Below, one piece after another: positions 24,701-33,519 of a DNA stretch of 64,000 nt. Within the stretch, counting starts at the first letter, position 1; every line of letters begins with the position of its first letter. Source of the DNA: Pseudomonas azotoformans (GTDB lineage Bacteria > Pseudomonadota > Gammaproteobacteria > Pseudomonadales > Pseudomonadaceae); contig NZ_LT629702.1 in assembly GCF_900103345.1 (NCBI RefSeq), positions 4,278,001-4,342,000 of the forward strand. The letters run 5' to 3'. The notes beneath the pieces were generated by a model. The model ran no database searches. It was not told where the DNA came from and saw nothing but the letters and a program-made list of their open reading frames with translations. The translations under genes were made by a program, and so were the position numbers.

Positions 24701-27596
24701 AAAACCGCTCGCTCACGGCCAGACTGCTCTCCTCCACCGCGCCATAGAGGTCGAGAAGGGCTTCGCAGAGTTCGTCGATGGCGTGCAGATCCGCGACATG
24801 CGCGCCTTCGCCCAGGGTGGTCAGTTCATCCAGCAGTGCAGTCAGCTCCTGGCGCTCGCCGGGGTGCTGTTGCCAGCGGCGCAGCAGGCTTTCGGCGTCG
24901 AGCAGGATGTCCATGCCTTGGGCCAGAAAGTTGGCGATCAACTGCGGATCGCGCTTGATGCGCACGTCGAGCAGCGCTTCAAGCTGCTGATCCAGCAGGC
25001 TTCGCGTGCGGTTGATCAGATCCTCTGCACCGTTGATCGACGCCAAGGGGTCACTGTCCAGGTCGCGCAGCCCACGTTGGAACAGGCCCTCGGCCTCCAG
25101 CAGCAACTCCACTTCGTCCAGATCCAGCGGCAGGCGGTGCGCCTTGTATTCGCGGGTCAGGTGGTCCAGCGGGCGCGCCAGCTCGGCGATGGGCAGCACG
25201 CCGGCCATGTAGGCGCTGCCCTTGAGGGTGTGCAGGGCGCGTTGCAGCTCATCGCTGACTTGCAGCGGCACATGCTCGGCGGCCTGCTGCAGGAAGTGGT
25301 TGAGGCTGTCCAGGTGGCTCTGGGCTTCGTTGCGGAAGATCTCCAGCAACATCGGATCATGGGGTTCGGCGGCCGGCGCAGGTGTGCCACTGGCCAAGGC
25401 GTGGGCGCGGGCAGCCAGGGCGTCGACTTCATCGCGTTGGCGCTGGTCGTCGGTGGCAAAGTCAGCAATCAATTCCGGCAGCAGGGCCACCGCTTCGTCC
25501 AATACCTGCTGCACCTCGGGGCCCAGGCTTACGCTGCGTTCCAGCACACGGTTGAGCAGGTTTTCCATGGCCCAGGCCAGCTCGGCCAAGACCAGGGCGC
25601 GCACCATGCGGCCGCTGCCCTTGAGGGTGTGGAAAGCGCGGCGCATTTCGCCCTGGGCGGTTTTGTCCGCGCTGTTGGGCAGGTAGCGGTGCAGCACTTC
25701 GAGGACTTCATCGGTTTCTTCGAGGAAGACTTCGCGCAGTTCGTCGTCGATGGGCTCCTCGTCGGCGGGCGGCGGCAACAGGCTGCCGGGGCGTTGCAGG
25801 GCCGGCGGGTTGAGGCGCGACGTCGGACTGGCCAGGGCGTCGAACTGGGATTGGCTCGGCGCGAGTTCGGCCGGCAGTGCGCCATCCGGTGCAACCAACG
25901 CCTGGCGCCAGGGTTTCTCGGCAGGCAAGTAGCCCAGTGCGGCCAGGCCTTGGGTCGCCAGCTCCAGCACACGTTCTCCGGCCGCATCCGGGTCCTGCAG
26001 CATGCGCTCCAGGTAGTACTCCAGGCTGCTGATCACGTCAGCGAAGTGCGCCAGTTGCCTCTCGGACGGTGGCGCATCGCTGCCCATCAACTGTTCGTCG
26101 ACGTAATCCGTGCACCCGCGCATCAGGCTCGCTGCGCGAGGCAAAGGGATCATCGCCAGGGCACCGCGCACCTGGCTCAGCAGCTCGGGCAGGGACTCCA
26201 GGCGCTGACGGTCCCAATCGGCTTCGATGCAGTCGATCACCAGTTCCTTGGCTTGCTTGAGGCACTGGCAGGACTCGCGAATCACCAATTGGTGAATCTG
26301 GGTCAGGTCGGTGGTGGGCAAGCGGCTTTCTTCGCGGCTTTCCGGCTCGACAGTGCCGACCATGCCGGCCAGCGTGGCTTCGACGTAGAGCAAGGCGCCG
26401 GCGACATCCATCAGCACCGCGTCGTTGGGCTCGCGTTGGCCCTGCGCCAGGCTCAGTACCACCGCGAGTTGATCGATGATGACTTTGCGCGGCTGGCCGA
26501 AGCCCAGCACCGCCAGGGTGTCGGCGATCTGCCGCAGCGGTGCGAGCAGTGCATCCAGGTCGCTGGTGTGCTGACGGTCGCTGCGCACGAACAAGTCGAG
26601 GCGCTCCTTGACCCGTACCAGTTCTTCGCACAAGGCACCGAGTACCGACCCCATCGCATTGCGGTCCGGCCCGGCCAGGCGCGCGCGTTCGGCGTCGACC
26701 AGCGCGCTGTCGGGCAGGGCTTCATCCAGGCCGTAGCGTTCCTTGAGGCTCTGCATACGCGGCGTCGGCCTAGTGACCTTGGCCACGTAAAACAACAGGC
26801 TCTTGAGCAGTTCATCCGGCGCCGCCTGGTTGATCCCGCCGATGCCCTGGGCCAGCAGACGCTTGAGCTGTTTATCGCTGGCCTTGAGCAGGCTGCGCAG
26901 GGCCGGGCTGTTGGCGATCACACCGGTGAGCATGCCTTCGACCAGCGCCGAGGTGACTTGCCACAGCGGCAACAACGGCGCGCCCTGGCACAGGGCTTCG
27001 AGGCGCGCGAACACCCGCGCCATGTCTTCCAGGTTGCTGGGGCCGTGGTCTTCGCGCAGCAACCCGGCCAAGGCCTGTTGCAGGAGTTGGTGCCACTGGC
27101 GCAGTTGCTCTTTCAGGTCGGGCACGGCGCGTTGGGCCAGGGCTTCGTCGGGCAACGGGGCTATCGTCAGCAGCTGCGGGCTGAACAGGCTGGTCTCCGA
27201 CAGCAGGCTTTCGCCGCGCGCGCTGCGCAGGTCGTTGAGCAATGGCAACACCACCAGCGGCAGGTCGCGGCGGGCGCTGTGCACACGGTCCAGGTACAGC
27301 GGCAATTGGTTGAGGGCCTGTTGCAGCAGGCGGATGCTTTCGTCGCGCTGGCTCACGCGGTCGGCTTGCAGCGACAGGGCCAGTGCTTCGATTTCTTCGG
27401 CCAGCAGGGCCGCGCCATAGAACTCGACCATTTGCAGGGCGCCGTGTACTTGATGGACACACGCCAGGCACTCGCCGATGGCATCGCCGTCGGAGGTTTC
27501 GACGTAGGCATCGAGCGCCGAACGGGCCTGTTTCAGGGTTTCGGCAATGTCGCCCTTGACCCATTCGAGGGCCACGTAGTCGTGCCGATCAACCAT
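21792..27596 (-). CDS. chpA: Hybrid sensor kinase ChpA of the type IV pilus Chp system
   Basis: This 1934-residue CheA-type kinase has many phosphotransfer domains. Phosphoacceptor sites are H48 ('CVHQVHGALQM'), S474 ('LLSQVRGALAM', Ser in place of His), H656 ('FHTLKGSGRM'), H789 ('LHTLKGSAYM'), T926 ('LTTLGEGAHV', Thr in place of His), H1085 and H1223 (both 'LHTLKGGARM'). An ATPase core follows, with the N box 'RNAVDHG' near 1520 and 'GRGVGMDVV' near 1615, then a CheW-like domain (about 1635-1770) and a receiver domain with D1863. It phosphorylates PilG and PilH to control twitching and cAMP signalling. P. aeruginosa ChpA is about 2470 residues, so this is a shorter form. The upstream neighbour is pilJ, beyond a REP doublet. 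Confidence 0.95.
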   Translation of the reverse strand: MVDRHDYVALEWVKGDIAETLKQARSALDAYVETSDGDAIGECLACVHQVHGALQMVEFYGAALLAEEIEALALSLQADRVSQRDESIRLLQQALNQLPLYLDRVHSARRDLPLVVLPLLNDLRSARGESLLSETSLFSPQLLTIAPLPDEALAQRAVPDLKEQLRQWHQLLQQALAGLLREDHGPSNLEDMARVFARLEALCQGAPLLPLWQVTSALVEGMLTGVIANSPALRSLLKASDKQLKRLLAQGIGGINQAAPDELLKSLLFYVAKVTRPTPRMQSLKERYGLDEALPDSALVDAERARLAGPDRNAMGSVLGALCEELVRVKERLDLFVRSDRQHTSDLDALLAPLRQIADTLAVLGFGQPRKVIIDQLAVVLSLAQGQREPNDAVLMDVAGALLYVEATLAGMVGTVEPESREESRLPTTDLTQIHQLVIRESCQCLKQAKELVIDCIEADWDRQRLESLPELLSQVRGALAMIPLPRAASLMRGCTDYVDEQLMGSDAPPSERQLAHFADVISSLEYYLERMLQDPDAAGERVLELATQGLAALGYLPAEKPWRQALVAPDGALPAELAPSQSQFDALASPTSRLNPPALQRPGSLLPPPADEEPIDDELREVFLEETDEVLEVLHRYLPNSADKTAQGEMRRAFHTLKGSGRMVRALVLAELAWAMENLLNRVLERSVSLGPEVQQVLDEAVALLPELIADFATDDQRQRDEVDALAARAHALASGTPAPAAEPHDPMLLEIFRNEAQSHLDSLNHFLQQAAEHVPLQVSDELQRALHTLKGSAYMAGVLPIAELARPLDHLTREYKAHRLPLDLDEVELLLEAEGLFQRGLRDLDSDPLASINGAEDLINRTRSLLDQQLEALLDVRIKRDPQLIANFLAQGMDILLDAESLLRRWQQHPGERQELTALLDELTTLGEGAHVADLHAIDELCEALLDLYGAVEESSLAVSERFFHEAEQAHEALISMLDQLAAGQEISPAPARVDALRELLDEALDPSATGLIRSDGSRTLSISELGAATQQLDHQTAMDDEIVEIFLEEAVDILDSAGQSLKRWLLEPDNAAPLSSLQRDLHTLKGGARMAEIEPIGDLAHELECLYEGLVDRRYNYSTELSQVLMASHEHLALQLEELQHHRPLSDSAELIARARALRQGNAPAAPAMAPAASGADPELLDIFLEEAADILDSSSAALSRWQAEPGNRQEVETLLRDLHTLKGGARMVEIAPIGDLAHELEFLYEGLSAGLLAPSPELFALLQGCHDRLAQMIDAVADGLPVGSVDKLIERIKSLVHPSQEAVTPVALPAGKAEAVVDPAADMVKISAELLDDLVNLAGETSIFRGRIEQQVNDARIALTEVETTIERMRDQLRRLDTETQGRILSRQQAEAERLGYEEFDPLEMDRHSQLQQLSRALSESASDLLDLKDTLERRNEDAHGLLQQQARINTELQEGLMRTRMVPFERMLPRLKRIVRQVAGELGKDVEFIVGNAEGEMDRNVLERMAAPLEHMLRNAVDHGLESRDARLLAGKPEKGRITLDLTHEGGDIVFDMRDDGAGVPLEAVRRKAIKRGLLAPNQEMSDRDVLQFILQPGFSTAEKITQISGRGVGMDVVHEEVRQLGGSMVIDSTPGEGVHFRIRLPFTVSVNRALMVQCADDQYAIPLNTIEGLVRVLPHELAGHYQQDPPCYEYAGQRYELFYLGDLLHTVSRPKLLGQYQPVPVLLVQCNERHVAIHVDAMAGTREIVVKGLGPQFAGVQGLSGATILGDGRVVLIIDLLAHIRARQPALPAQSVDAPLILNDPLKKRPLLVLVVDDSVTVRKVTSRLLERNGMNVLTAKDGIDALAVLEEHTPDLMLLDIEMPRMDGFEVATQVRNDPRLMRLPIIMITSRTGQKHRDRAMAIGVNDYLGKPYQESVLLESIAYWSKSHA

Positions 27597-27657
27597 AACT
27601 GCTCCGCTTAGAATTCATGGGTTGCTGGTGGTGCAAGATCTCAAGACAAATAGAGAT

Positions 27658-27754
27658 CAAATGTGGGAGGGGGCTTGCCCCCGATGGCGGTGCATCAGTC
27701 AAAGATTGGGTGACTGACCCACTGCTATCGGGGGCAAGCCCCCTCCCACATTTG
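27658..27754. repeat. REP doublet, type B, between pilJ and chpA
   Basis: AAATGTGGGAGGGGGCTTGC and its inverted partner surround about 45 bp. It occupies the place where P. aeruginosa has pilK. Confidence 0.9.
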
Positions 27755-27763
27755 TACTGCATT

Positions 27764-29815
27764 TCAATCGTCGACCTGCTTTGGCGGCGGCAAGGTGAAC
27801 CCCGACACCGACCGGCGCAGCTGGCTGGCCATTTTCGCCAGGTTGCCGATGCTTTCCGCGGTGGCCGTGGAGCCCGACGAGGTCTGGGTGGTGATCTGCT
27901 GGATCACGTTCATGGTCAGGGAGATCTGCCCCGCCGAACTCGTCTGCTCCTGCGCCGCGTTGGAAATGCTCTGGATCAGCGCCGCCAGGGTTTTCGACAC
28001 GCCCTCGATCTCTTCCAGCGCCACCCCGGCATCCTGGGCCAGGCGTGCGCCGCGCACCACTTCGGTGGTGGTCTGCTCCATGGAAATGACTGCTTCGTTG
28101 GTGTCGGCCTGGATCGCCCGCACCAGCGTTTCAATCTGCCGGGTCGCCGCCGACGAGCGCTCGGCCAGGCGCTGCACTTCATCGGCCACCACTGCAAAGC
28201 CGCGTCCGGCATCCCCGGCCATGCTCGCCTGGATCGCGGCGTTGAGGGCGAGGATGTTGGTCTGGTCGGCAATGTCGTCGATCAGGCTGACGATGTCGCC
28301 AATCTCCTGGGACGACTCGCCCAGGCGCTTGATGCGCTTGGCGGTGTCCTGGATCTGTTCGCGGATGTTGTCCATGCCGTGGATGGTGTTGTGCACCACC
28401 TCGTTGCCTTTGTTGGCAATTTCCACCGAGCGCTCCGCCACCGCCGACGATTCGGCGGCGTTGGCCGATACCTGGTCGATGGACTGGGCCATCTGATTGA
28501 TCGCCGTTGACGCCTCGGCGATCTGCTGGGCCTGGTGCTCCGACGCCTGGGCCAGGTGCATGGCGGTGGCCTGGGTGTCCTGCACCGCACCGGCGACTTG
28601 CCCGGCGGTGAGGTTGATGGTGGCAACCAGGTCGCGCAACTGGTCGACGGAGTAGTTGATAGAGTCCGCGATGGTGCCGGTAAAGTCTTCGGTCACCGAG
28701 GCCGTCACGGTGAGGTCGCCGTCGGCCAAGTCTTCGATTTCATCCAGCAGGCGCATGATCGCGTTCTGGTTGCGCTCGTTCTTCTCGGCGGTTTCATGCA
28801 GTTGGCGGTTGGTCTCGCGCACCATCACCAGGCCGATCAGGATGATCGAGGTCAGCGCCAGCAGGCCCAGCACATAGCCGCCGATGGTGTCGAAGCTGCG
28901 CCCGCCGGCCAGGTTTTCGAAACCGGTGGCCAGGTGCGAAGCTTCATCGAGCAGGGTTTGCGACAGGTTGAAGATGTTGCTCGCCGAGGCGCGCACCTGG
29001 AACAGTTGCGGCGAGGTTTCGAGAATTTCATCGACCGAGCCCGAGACAAACTCGAACAGCTCGGCGATTTCCGCCAGACGCGCGCGGGCGTCGCGGTCTT
29101 CAACCTGGGTGATGCGCAGGCCGGGGTTGCCCTGGAGCATGCCGTTGAGCACCTGGCCGAAACGGTTGGCATCGCGGCCAAAGGCGTCGGCGGCCTGAAC
29201 GGCGGTTTCGTCGCCGGCCAGCACGGTGTTCACCGCCCCCAGGATGCGCTCGGCCAGCAACGACTGGCGCTGGGCCAGGGCGACCTGGCTGGCTGGGGCG
29301 CCGCGTTGCAGGAGGATGTCGACGACCTTTTCCGACTCCACCTGCAATTGCGGAACGGTTTCGGCCAGGGTCGCCGCAACCTGGTGCAAGGACAGCACGG
29401 TCTGTTCGCTGGCGAGGATCGCGTCGGTATTTTTCAGCAGCGCTTCCCAGTCGGTCTGCACCGCACGCATTTCGGCGCGTACTGCACTGGGCGCAGCCGG
29501 CAGGCCAGTTTGCGGGTCACCTTTTTTCAGGTAGCCCCAACGCTGGGCGAAGTCGTTGCGTGCATCGCCCAGCAACTTGAACGCTGCGGCCTTGCCGGCG
29601 GCGGCTTCGGTAGCATTCTTGGCAATGCGCTGGGACAGCACGCGCAACTCACCGGCGTGGCCGATGTACTGTTTGTCATAGGTGGACTGGGTGTTGAGGT
29701 AGGCAAAGTTGGCGAACAGCAACATGATGAACACGATCAGTGCAATGAACAGCACGACGATCTGGGAACGGCTGCGCGACGCGGCCTGGGGTTTTGGCGG
29801 GGTAACGGTGGTCAT
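27764..29815 (-). CDS. pilJ: Methyl-accepting chemotaxis protein PilJ
   Basis: This 683-residue receptor starts [18 protein letters not shown], followed by membrane segment '[20 protein letters not shown]', a periplasmic sensing region with two PilJ-type helical modules, a second membrane segment '[20 protein letters not shown]', a HAMP region, and a signalling domain with the tip '[20 protein letters not shown]'. It senses pilus or surface cues and passes them through PilI and ChpC to ChpA. The ATG at 29815 overlaps the pilI stop by 4 bp, which supports this start over 29875. Confidence 0.95.
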   Translation of the reverse strand: MTTVTPPKPQAASRSRSQIVVLFIALIVFIMLLFANFAYLNTQSTYDKQYIGHAGELRVLSQRIAKNATEAAAGKAAAFKLLGDARNDFAQRWGYLKKGDPQTGLPAAPSAVRAEMRAVQTDWEALLKNTDAILASEQTVLSLHQVAATLAETVPQLQVESEKVVDILLQRGAPASQVALAQRQSLLAERILGAVNTVLAGDETAVQAADAFGRDANRFGQVLNGMLQGNPGLRITQVEDRDARARLAEIAELFEFVSGSVDEILETSPQLFQVRASASNIFNLSQTLLDEASHLATGFENLAGGRSFDTIGGYVLGLLALTSIILIGLVMVRETNRQLHETAEKNERNQNAIMRLLDEIEDLADGDLTVTASVTEDFTGTIADSINYSVDQLRDLVATINLTAGQVAGAVQDTQATAMHLAQASEHQAQQIAEASTAINQMAQSIDQVSANAAESSAVAERSVEIANKGNEVVHNTIHGMDNIREQIQDTAKRIKRLGESSQEIGDIVSLIDDIADQTNILALNAAIQASMAGDAGRGFAVVADEVQRLAERSSAATRQIETLVRAIQADTNEAVISMEQTTTEVVRGARLAQDAGVALEEIEGVSKTLAALIQSISNAAQEQTSSAGQISLTMNVIQQITTQTSSGSTATAESIGNLAKMASQLRRSVSGFTLPPPKQVDD

Positions 29816-30336
29816 GCGGCAACATCCATGAAGCCTGGGGCCTGGGCCAGGGCGAAGGGGCTGAAGACCTGCCATTGCTGGTCGCCATCGAACTGGCCCT
29901 GGATAAACGGCGCACCGGGAGCGGCACTCGCCAGCAGTGCGTCTTGTGCGAAATGCTGCATCCCCACCACCTCGTCCACCAGCAGCCCGACAAACAAATC
30001 GTTGAATTCCACCACCAATACGCGCCGCTGTTTGCGCGCCTTGGACAGCTCCAGGCCGAGGAACCCGCCCAGGTCCATCACCGGCAACAAGCGCCCACGC
30101 AGGTTAGCCACTCCCTTGACCCAGGCCTTGACCCCGGGCATTAAAGTACAGCGCGGCTCATGCAGGACTTCGGCGACTTCGCCCATGGGCGCCACATACC
30201 AATGCTGCCCCAGGCGAAAACCGATCCCGCTCCAGCGTTGCAGGCGGGCTTCCTGGGACGGCAGGTCGGCGGCCAGAAGGCGGCAGCGTCGGTCGATGTC
30301 CAACAACAGCTCAAAGGCGGTTTGCGACTCGGTCAT
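29812..30336 (-). CDS. pilI: CheW-like adaptor PilI
   Basis: This 174-residue CheW-family protein has '[20 protein letters not shown]', '[20 protein letters not shown]' and '[19 protein letters not shown]', all typical of the adaptor fold. It couples receptor PilJ to kinase ChpA. It lies 12 bp after pilH and overlaps pilJ by 4 bp. Confidence 0.94.
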   Translation of the reverse strand: MTESQTAFELLLDIDRRCRLLAADLPSQEARLQRWSGIGFRLGQHWYVAPMGEVAEVLHEPRCTLMPGVKAWVKGVANLRGRLLPVMDLGGFLGLELSKARKQRRVLVVEFNDLFVGLLVDEVVGMQHFAQDALLASAAPGAPFIQGQFDGDQQWQVFSPFALAQAPGFMDVAA

Positions 30337-30348
30337 GATGGCGACCCG

Positions 30349-30714
30349 TCAGCCGGCCAGCACCTTGTTCAGGGTGGCGATCAGGGTTTCTTCATCCACC
30401 GGCTTGGTCAGGTAGTCCTTGGCGCCCTGGCGCGCGCCCCAGATCTTGTCGGTTTCCTGGTCCTTGGTGGTGATGATGATGATCGGGATACCGTTGGTTT
30501 CCGGCTCCTTGGACAGCTGGCGGGTGGCCTGGAAGCCGTTGAGGCCCGGCATCACGATGTCCATCAGCACGGCGTCGGGCTTTTCCTGGCGGGCCAGGGC
30601 CACGCCGTCCGCACCGTTTTCGGCCTTGAGGACCTGGTGACCATGCTTTTCCAGCATGCCGGTCAGTTTGTACATTTCGGTCGGCGAATCGTCGACGATC
30701 AGAACACGTGCCAT
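30349..30714 (-). CDS. pilH: Response regulator PilH
   Basis: This 121-residue single-domain CheY-like protein has acid-pocket residues D8 and D9 (VLIVDDSP), phosphoacceptor D52 (LMDIVMPG) and the conserved 'YLTKPVDEE' lysine. In P. aeruginosa PilH opposes or buffers PilG in control of pilus retraction and cAMP. The ATG at 30714 gives the known N-terminus MARVLIVDDSP rather than the longer frame at 30726. Confidence 0.95.
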   Translation of the reverse strand: MARVLIVDDSPTEMYKLTGMLEKHGHQVLKAENGADGVALARQEKPDAVLMDIVMPGLNGFQATRQLSKEPETNGIPIIIITTKDQETDKIWGARQGAKDYLTKPVDEETLIATLNKVLAG

Positions 30715-30760
30715 GGTTTTCCCCACTACATAGGTGGACGCCAGCCCTTGTGAGGCGGCG

Positions 30761-31168
30761 TCAGTGTGCTTGTTCTACTGCGGCGAACCCTGGCACATAG
30801 GCCTTGATTGCGCCCAGCAGTTCTTCCTTGCTGAAAGGCTTGGTCAAAAACTGATCGACACCCACGATGCGCCCCTTGGCCTTGTCGAACAAGCCGTCCT
30901 TGGACGACAGCATGATCACCGGGATCGACTTGAACGCCGGGTTGTTCTTCACCAGCGCGCAGGTCTGATAGCCATCCAGGCGCGGCATCATGATGTCGAC
31001 AAAAATAATGTGCGGGTGATGATCCACGATCCGGGCCAGGGCGTCGAAACCGTCGATGGCCGTGATGACATCGCACCCCGTGTTCTTCAACAAGGTCTCG
31101 GCGGTGCGGCGGATCGTCTTCGAATCGTCGATCACCATCACTCTCAAGGCGTTGGAATGCTGTTCCAT
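30761..31168 (-). CDS. pilG: Response regulator PilG
   Basis: This 135-residue CheY-like protein starts MEQHSNALRVMVIDDSKTIR, with acid-pocket D14 and D15, phosphoacceptor D58 (FVDIMMPRLDG) and 'FLTKPFSKEELL'. It promotes pilus extension and adenylate cyclase activation in P. aeruginosa. It is first in the cluster, 46 bp before pilH, and divergent from gshB. The ATG at 31168 gives the family N-terminus. Confidence 0.95.
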   Translation of the reverse strand: MEQHSNALRVMVIDDSKTIRRTAETLLKNTGCDVITAIDGFDALARIVDHHPHIIFVDIMMPRLDGYQTCALVKNNPAFKSIPVIMLSSKDGLFDKAKGRIVGVDQFLTKPFSKEELLGAIKAYVPGFAAVEQAH

Positions 31169-31407
31169 ATCTGCTCTGCCATCGCCACAGCGAATCGGTT
31201 TTCGGTGTGTACTGCCTGATGTTGCACAGGATGAGCGCCGCAAGCCTTGGAATTCAAGGGCTGCTACGCCGTGGCAGTCTTTTTAGCACAGTCTCCGGAC
31301 GCAATCTATCGAGCAACCGGCCGGGTGGTTTTTCCTTGACCCACAACAGCCACAGCGCCACTCTGACGCCACTTTTATGCGCCCCAATTTGCTAGAGGAA
31401 ATCCCCC
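31169..31407. other. Divergent intergenic region pilG-gshB
   Basis: This 239-bp gap must hold the promoters of the pil-chp cluster (minus) and gshB (plus). I see no coding frame, repeat or clear promoter hexamers in it. Confidence 0.3.
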
Positions 31408-32361
31408 ATGAGCGTTCGCGTCGGCATTGTCATGGACCCTATCGCCAGCATTTCCTATAAAAAGGACAGCTCGCTGGCCATGCTCCTGGCCGCCCAGGCC
31501 CGCGGCTGGACGTTGTTCTATATGGAACAGCGCGATCTTTACCAGGGTGACGGCGAGGCCCGCGCACGCATGCGCCCGCTGCAGGTGTTTGCCAACCCGC
31601 AGAAGTGGTTCGAGCTGCAAGACGAAATCGACAGCCCGCTGAGCGACCTGGACGTGATCCTGATGCGCAAGGACCCGCCGTTCGACATGGAGTTCGTCTA
31701 CTCCACCTACCTGCTGGAGCAGGCCGAGCGCGCCGGTGTGCTGATCGTCAACAAGCCGCAGAGCCTGCGCGACTGCAATGAAAAGCTGTTCGCCACCCTC
31801 TTCCCGCAGTGCACACCGCCGACCGTGGTCAGCCGCCGCGCCGACGTGCTGCGCGAGTTCGCTGCCAAGCACGGTGACGTGATCCTCAAGCCGCTGGACG
31901 GCATGGGCGGCACCTCGATCTTCCGTCACCGCGCCGGCGACCCGAACCTGTCGGTGATCCTGGAGACCCTGACCGCCCTGGGCACCCAGCAGATCATGGG
32001 CCAGGCCTACCTGCCGGCGATCAAGGACGGCGACAAGCGCATCCTGATGATCGACGGCGAGCCGGTGGATTACTGCCTGGCGCGCATCCCGGCCGCCGGC
32101 GAGACCCGTGGCAACCTGGCGGCCGGTGGTCGGGGCGAAGCCCGCCCTCTGTCGGACAAGGACCGTTGGATTGCCGCCCAGGTTGGCCCGACCCTGCGCG
32201 AAAAAGGCCTGCTGTTCGTGGGACTGGACGTCATCGGTGAGAACCTCACCGAAATCAACGTCACCAGCCCCACCTGCATTCGCGAGATCGATAACGCATT
32301 TGGCACGAACATCGGCGAAATGTTGATGGCCGCCATTGAGCGCAAGCTGCAAGCCAAGTGA
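31408..32361 (+). CDS. gshB: Glutathione synthetase
   Basis: This 317-residue ATP-grasp enzyme joins gamma-glutamylcysteine and glycine with ATP to make glutathione. Landmarks are 'VGIVMDPIASISYKKDSSLA' at the N-terminus, 'LRDCNEKLFATLFPQ', 'ILKPLDGMGGTSIFR' (the flexible grasp loop), and 'GLDVIGENLTEINVTSPTCI' at the metal and ATP site. AGAGGAAATCCCCC precedes the ATG. A terminator lies just after the gene, before tonB3. Confidence 0.97.
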   Translation: MSVRVGIVMDPIASISYKKDSSLAMLLAAQARGWTLFYMEQRDLYQGDGEARARMRPLQVFANPQKWFELQDEIDSPLSDLDVILMRKDPPFDMEFVYSTYLLEQAERAGVLIVNKPQSLRDCNEKLFATLFPQCTPPTVVSRRADVLREFAAKHGDVILKPLDGMGGTSIFRHRAGDPNLSVILETLTALGTQQIMGQAYLPAIKDGDKRILMIDGEPVDYCLARIPAAGETRGNLAAGGRGEARPLSDKDRWIAAQVGPTLREKGLLFVGLDVIGENLTEINVTSPTCIREIDNAFGTNIGEMLMAAIERKLQAK

Positions 32362-32381
32362 TATAGAACAGCCGGACACGC

Positions 32382-32435
32382 ACCAACATTGCGCTATCAT
32401 GCCCCACCTGTGAAACGCGCGATGTTGGTTTTTTT
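32382..32435 (+). terminator. Intrinsic terminator after gshB, touching the tonB3 start
   Basis: ACCAACATTGCGC pairs with GCGCGATGTTGGT (13 pairs, one T-G wobble) across a 22-nt loop and is followed by seven T. The T run ends 3 bp before the tonB3 ATG. A TATCAT hexamer in the loop (32395-32400) could be the -10 of a tonB3 promoter. Confidence 0.82.
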
Positions 32436-32438
32436 GTC

Positions 32439-33344
32439 ATGACACTCCCGTCCGAACTGCCCCCAGAACTCTCCCACAGCGGCGTGCGCCCGGCTGATCG
32501 GCTCGGATTTACCCTGTTCCTGGCCGCGTTGATTCACTTGGCCCTGATCCTCGGCGTGGGTTTCACCATGGTCGAACCCAAGCAAATCACCCAGACCCTG
32601 GAAATCACCCTCGCCACGTTCAAGAGCGAAAAGAAGCCCGAAAAGGCCGACTTTCTCGCCCAGGACAACCAGCAGGGCAGCGGCACCCTCGACAAGAAAG
32701 CCGTGCCCAAGACCACCGAAGTGGCGCCGTTCCAGGACAACAAGGTCAACAAAGTCACCCCGCCACCGGCGCCCAAGCCTGAGGTCAAGCAGGCCGCCCC
32801 CAAGCCCGCCCTGACCACCATCGCCCCCAAACCGCAGAAAGCCCCGGCCCAGCGCGAAAAAACCAAGACCGAACCCACGCCCGAGCCCGTAAAACCGGCG
32901 CCGACTTTCGACAGCTCGACCCTGTCCGACGAAATTTCCAGCCTCGAAGCCGAACTGGCCAACGAACAGCAGCTGTACGCCAAGCGCCCGCGCATCTACC
33001 GGCTGAATGCCGCCTCGACCATGCGTGACAAAGGCGCCTGGTATAAGGACGAATGGCGCAAGAAGGTCGAGCGTATCGGCAACCTCAATTACCCGGAGGA
33101 AGCCCGACGCCAGCAGATTTACGGGAATTTGCGTCTATTAGTGTCAATCAACCGCGACGGCACATTGTATGAAGTGCAGGTACTGGAATCGTCCGGCCAG
33201 CCACTGCTGGACCAGGCCGCCCAGCGTATCGTGCGCCTGGCCGCGCCCTTTGCACCGTTCAGCGGCGACTTGAACGACGTCGACCGCCTGGAAATCATCC
33301 GCACCTGGAAGTTTGCCAAGGGCGATCGGCTGTCGAGCAACTAA
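32439..33344 (+). CDS. tonB3: Energy transducer TonB (TonB3-like)
   Basis: This 301-residue TonB-family protein spans the periplasm to pass proton-motive force to an outer-membrane partner. It has a single N-terminal membrane segment ('GFTLFLAALIHLALILGVGF'), a long Pro/Lys-rich linker ('PPPAPKPEVKQAAPKP'), and a C-terminal TonB fold ('NLNYPEEARRQQIYGNLRLL'). The position next to gshB and the Chp genes matches tonB3 of P. aeruginosa, which is linked to twitching motility and pilus assembly. No ribosome site is seen before the ATG; the preceding bases are the T run of a terminator. Confidence 0.88.
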   Translation: MTLPSELPPELSHSGVRPADRLGFTLFLAALIHLALILGVGFTMVEPKQITQTLEITLATFKSEKKPEKADFLAQDNQQGSGTLDKKAVPKTTEVAPFQDNKVNKVTPPPAPKPEVKQAAPKPALTTIAPKPQKAPAQREKTKTEPTPEPVKPAPTFDSSTLSDEISSLEAELANEQQLYAKRPRIYRLNAASTMRDKGAWYKDEWRKKVERIGNLNYPEEARRQQIYGNLRLLVSINRDGTLYEVQVLESSGQPLLDQAAQRIVRLAAPFAPFSGDLNDVDRLEIIRTWKFAKGDRLSSN

Positions 33345-33356
33345 CGGCTCATCTTC

Positions 33357-33457
33357 TGTAGGAGCGAGCTTGCTCGCGAAAGTTGCCAACGATAACGCAG
33401 CGCTTCAGGGAGCCAGCGGTGTCCGGGAGTTTTTCGCGAGCAAGCTCGCTCCTACAG
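33357..33457. repeat. REP doublet, type A
   Basis: Inward-facing TGTAGGAGCGAGCTTGCTCG units with a spacer of about 60 bp lie between tonB3 and the yqgE/algH gene. Confidence 0.9.
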
Positions 33458-33519
33458 AAAAGCAGACAGCGATCACTCCCAGCTTGTCAGTTCGCCCCTC
33501 CCCCGCCACACTAGCGGAC

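Noticed and set aside
23361..27611. A 1416-residue plus-strand open frame opposite chpA
   Set aside because: It is the antisense shadow of chpA; it is rich in Gln, Arg, Gly and His with no domain that I can recognise.
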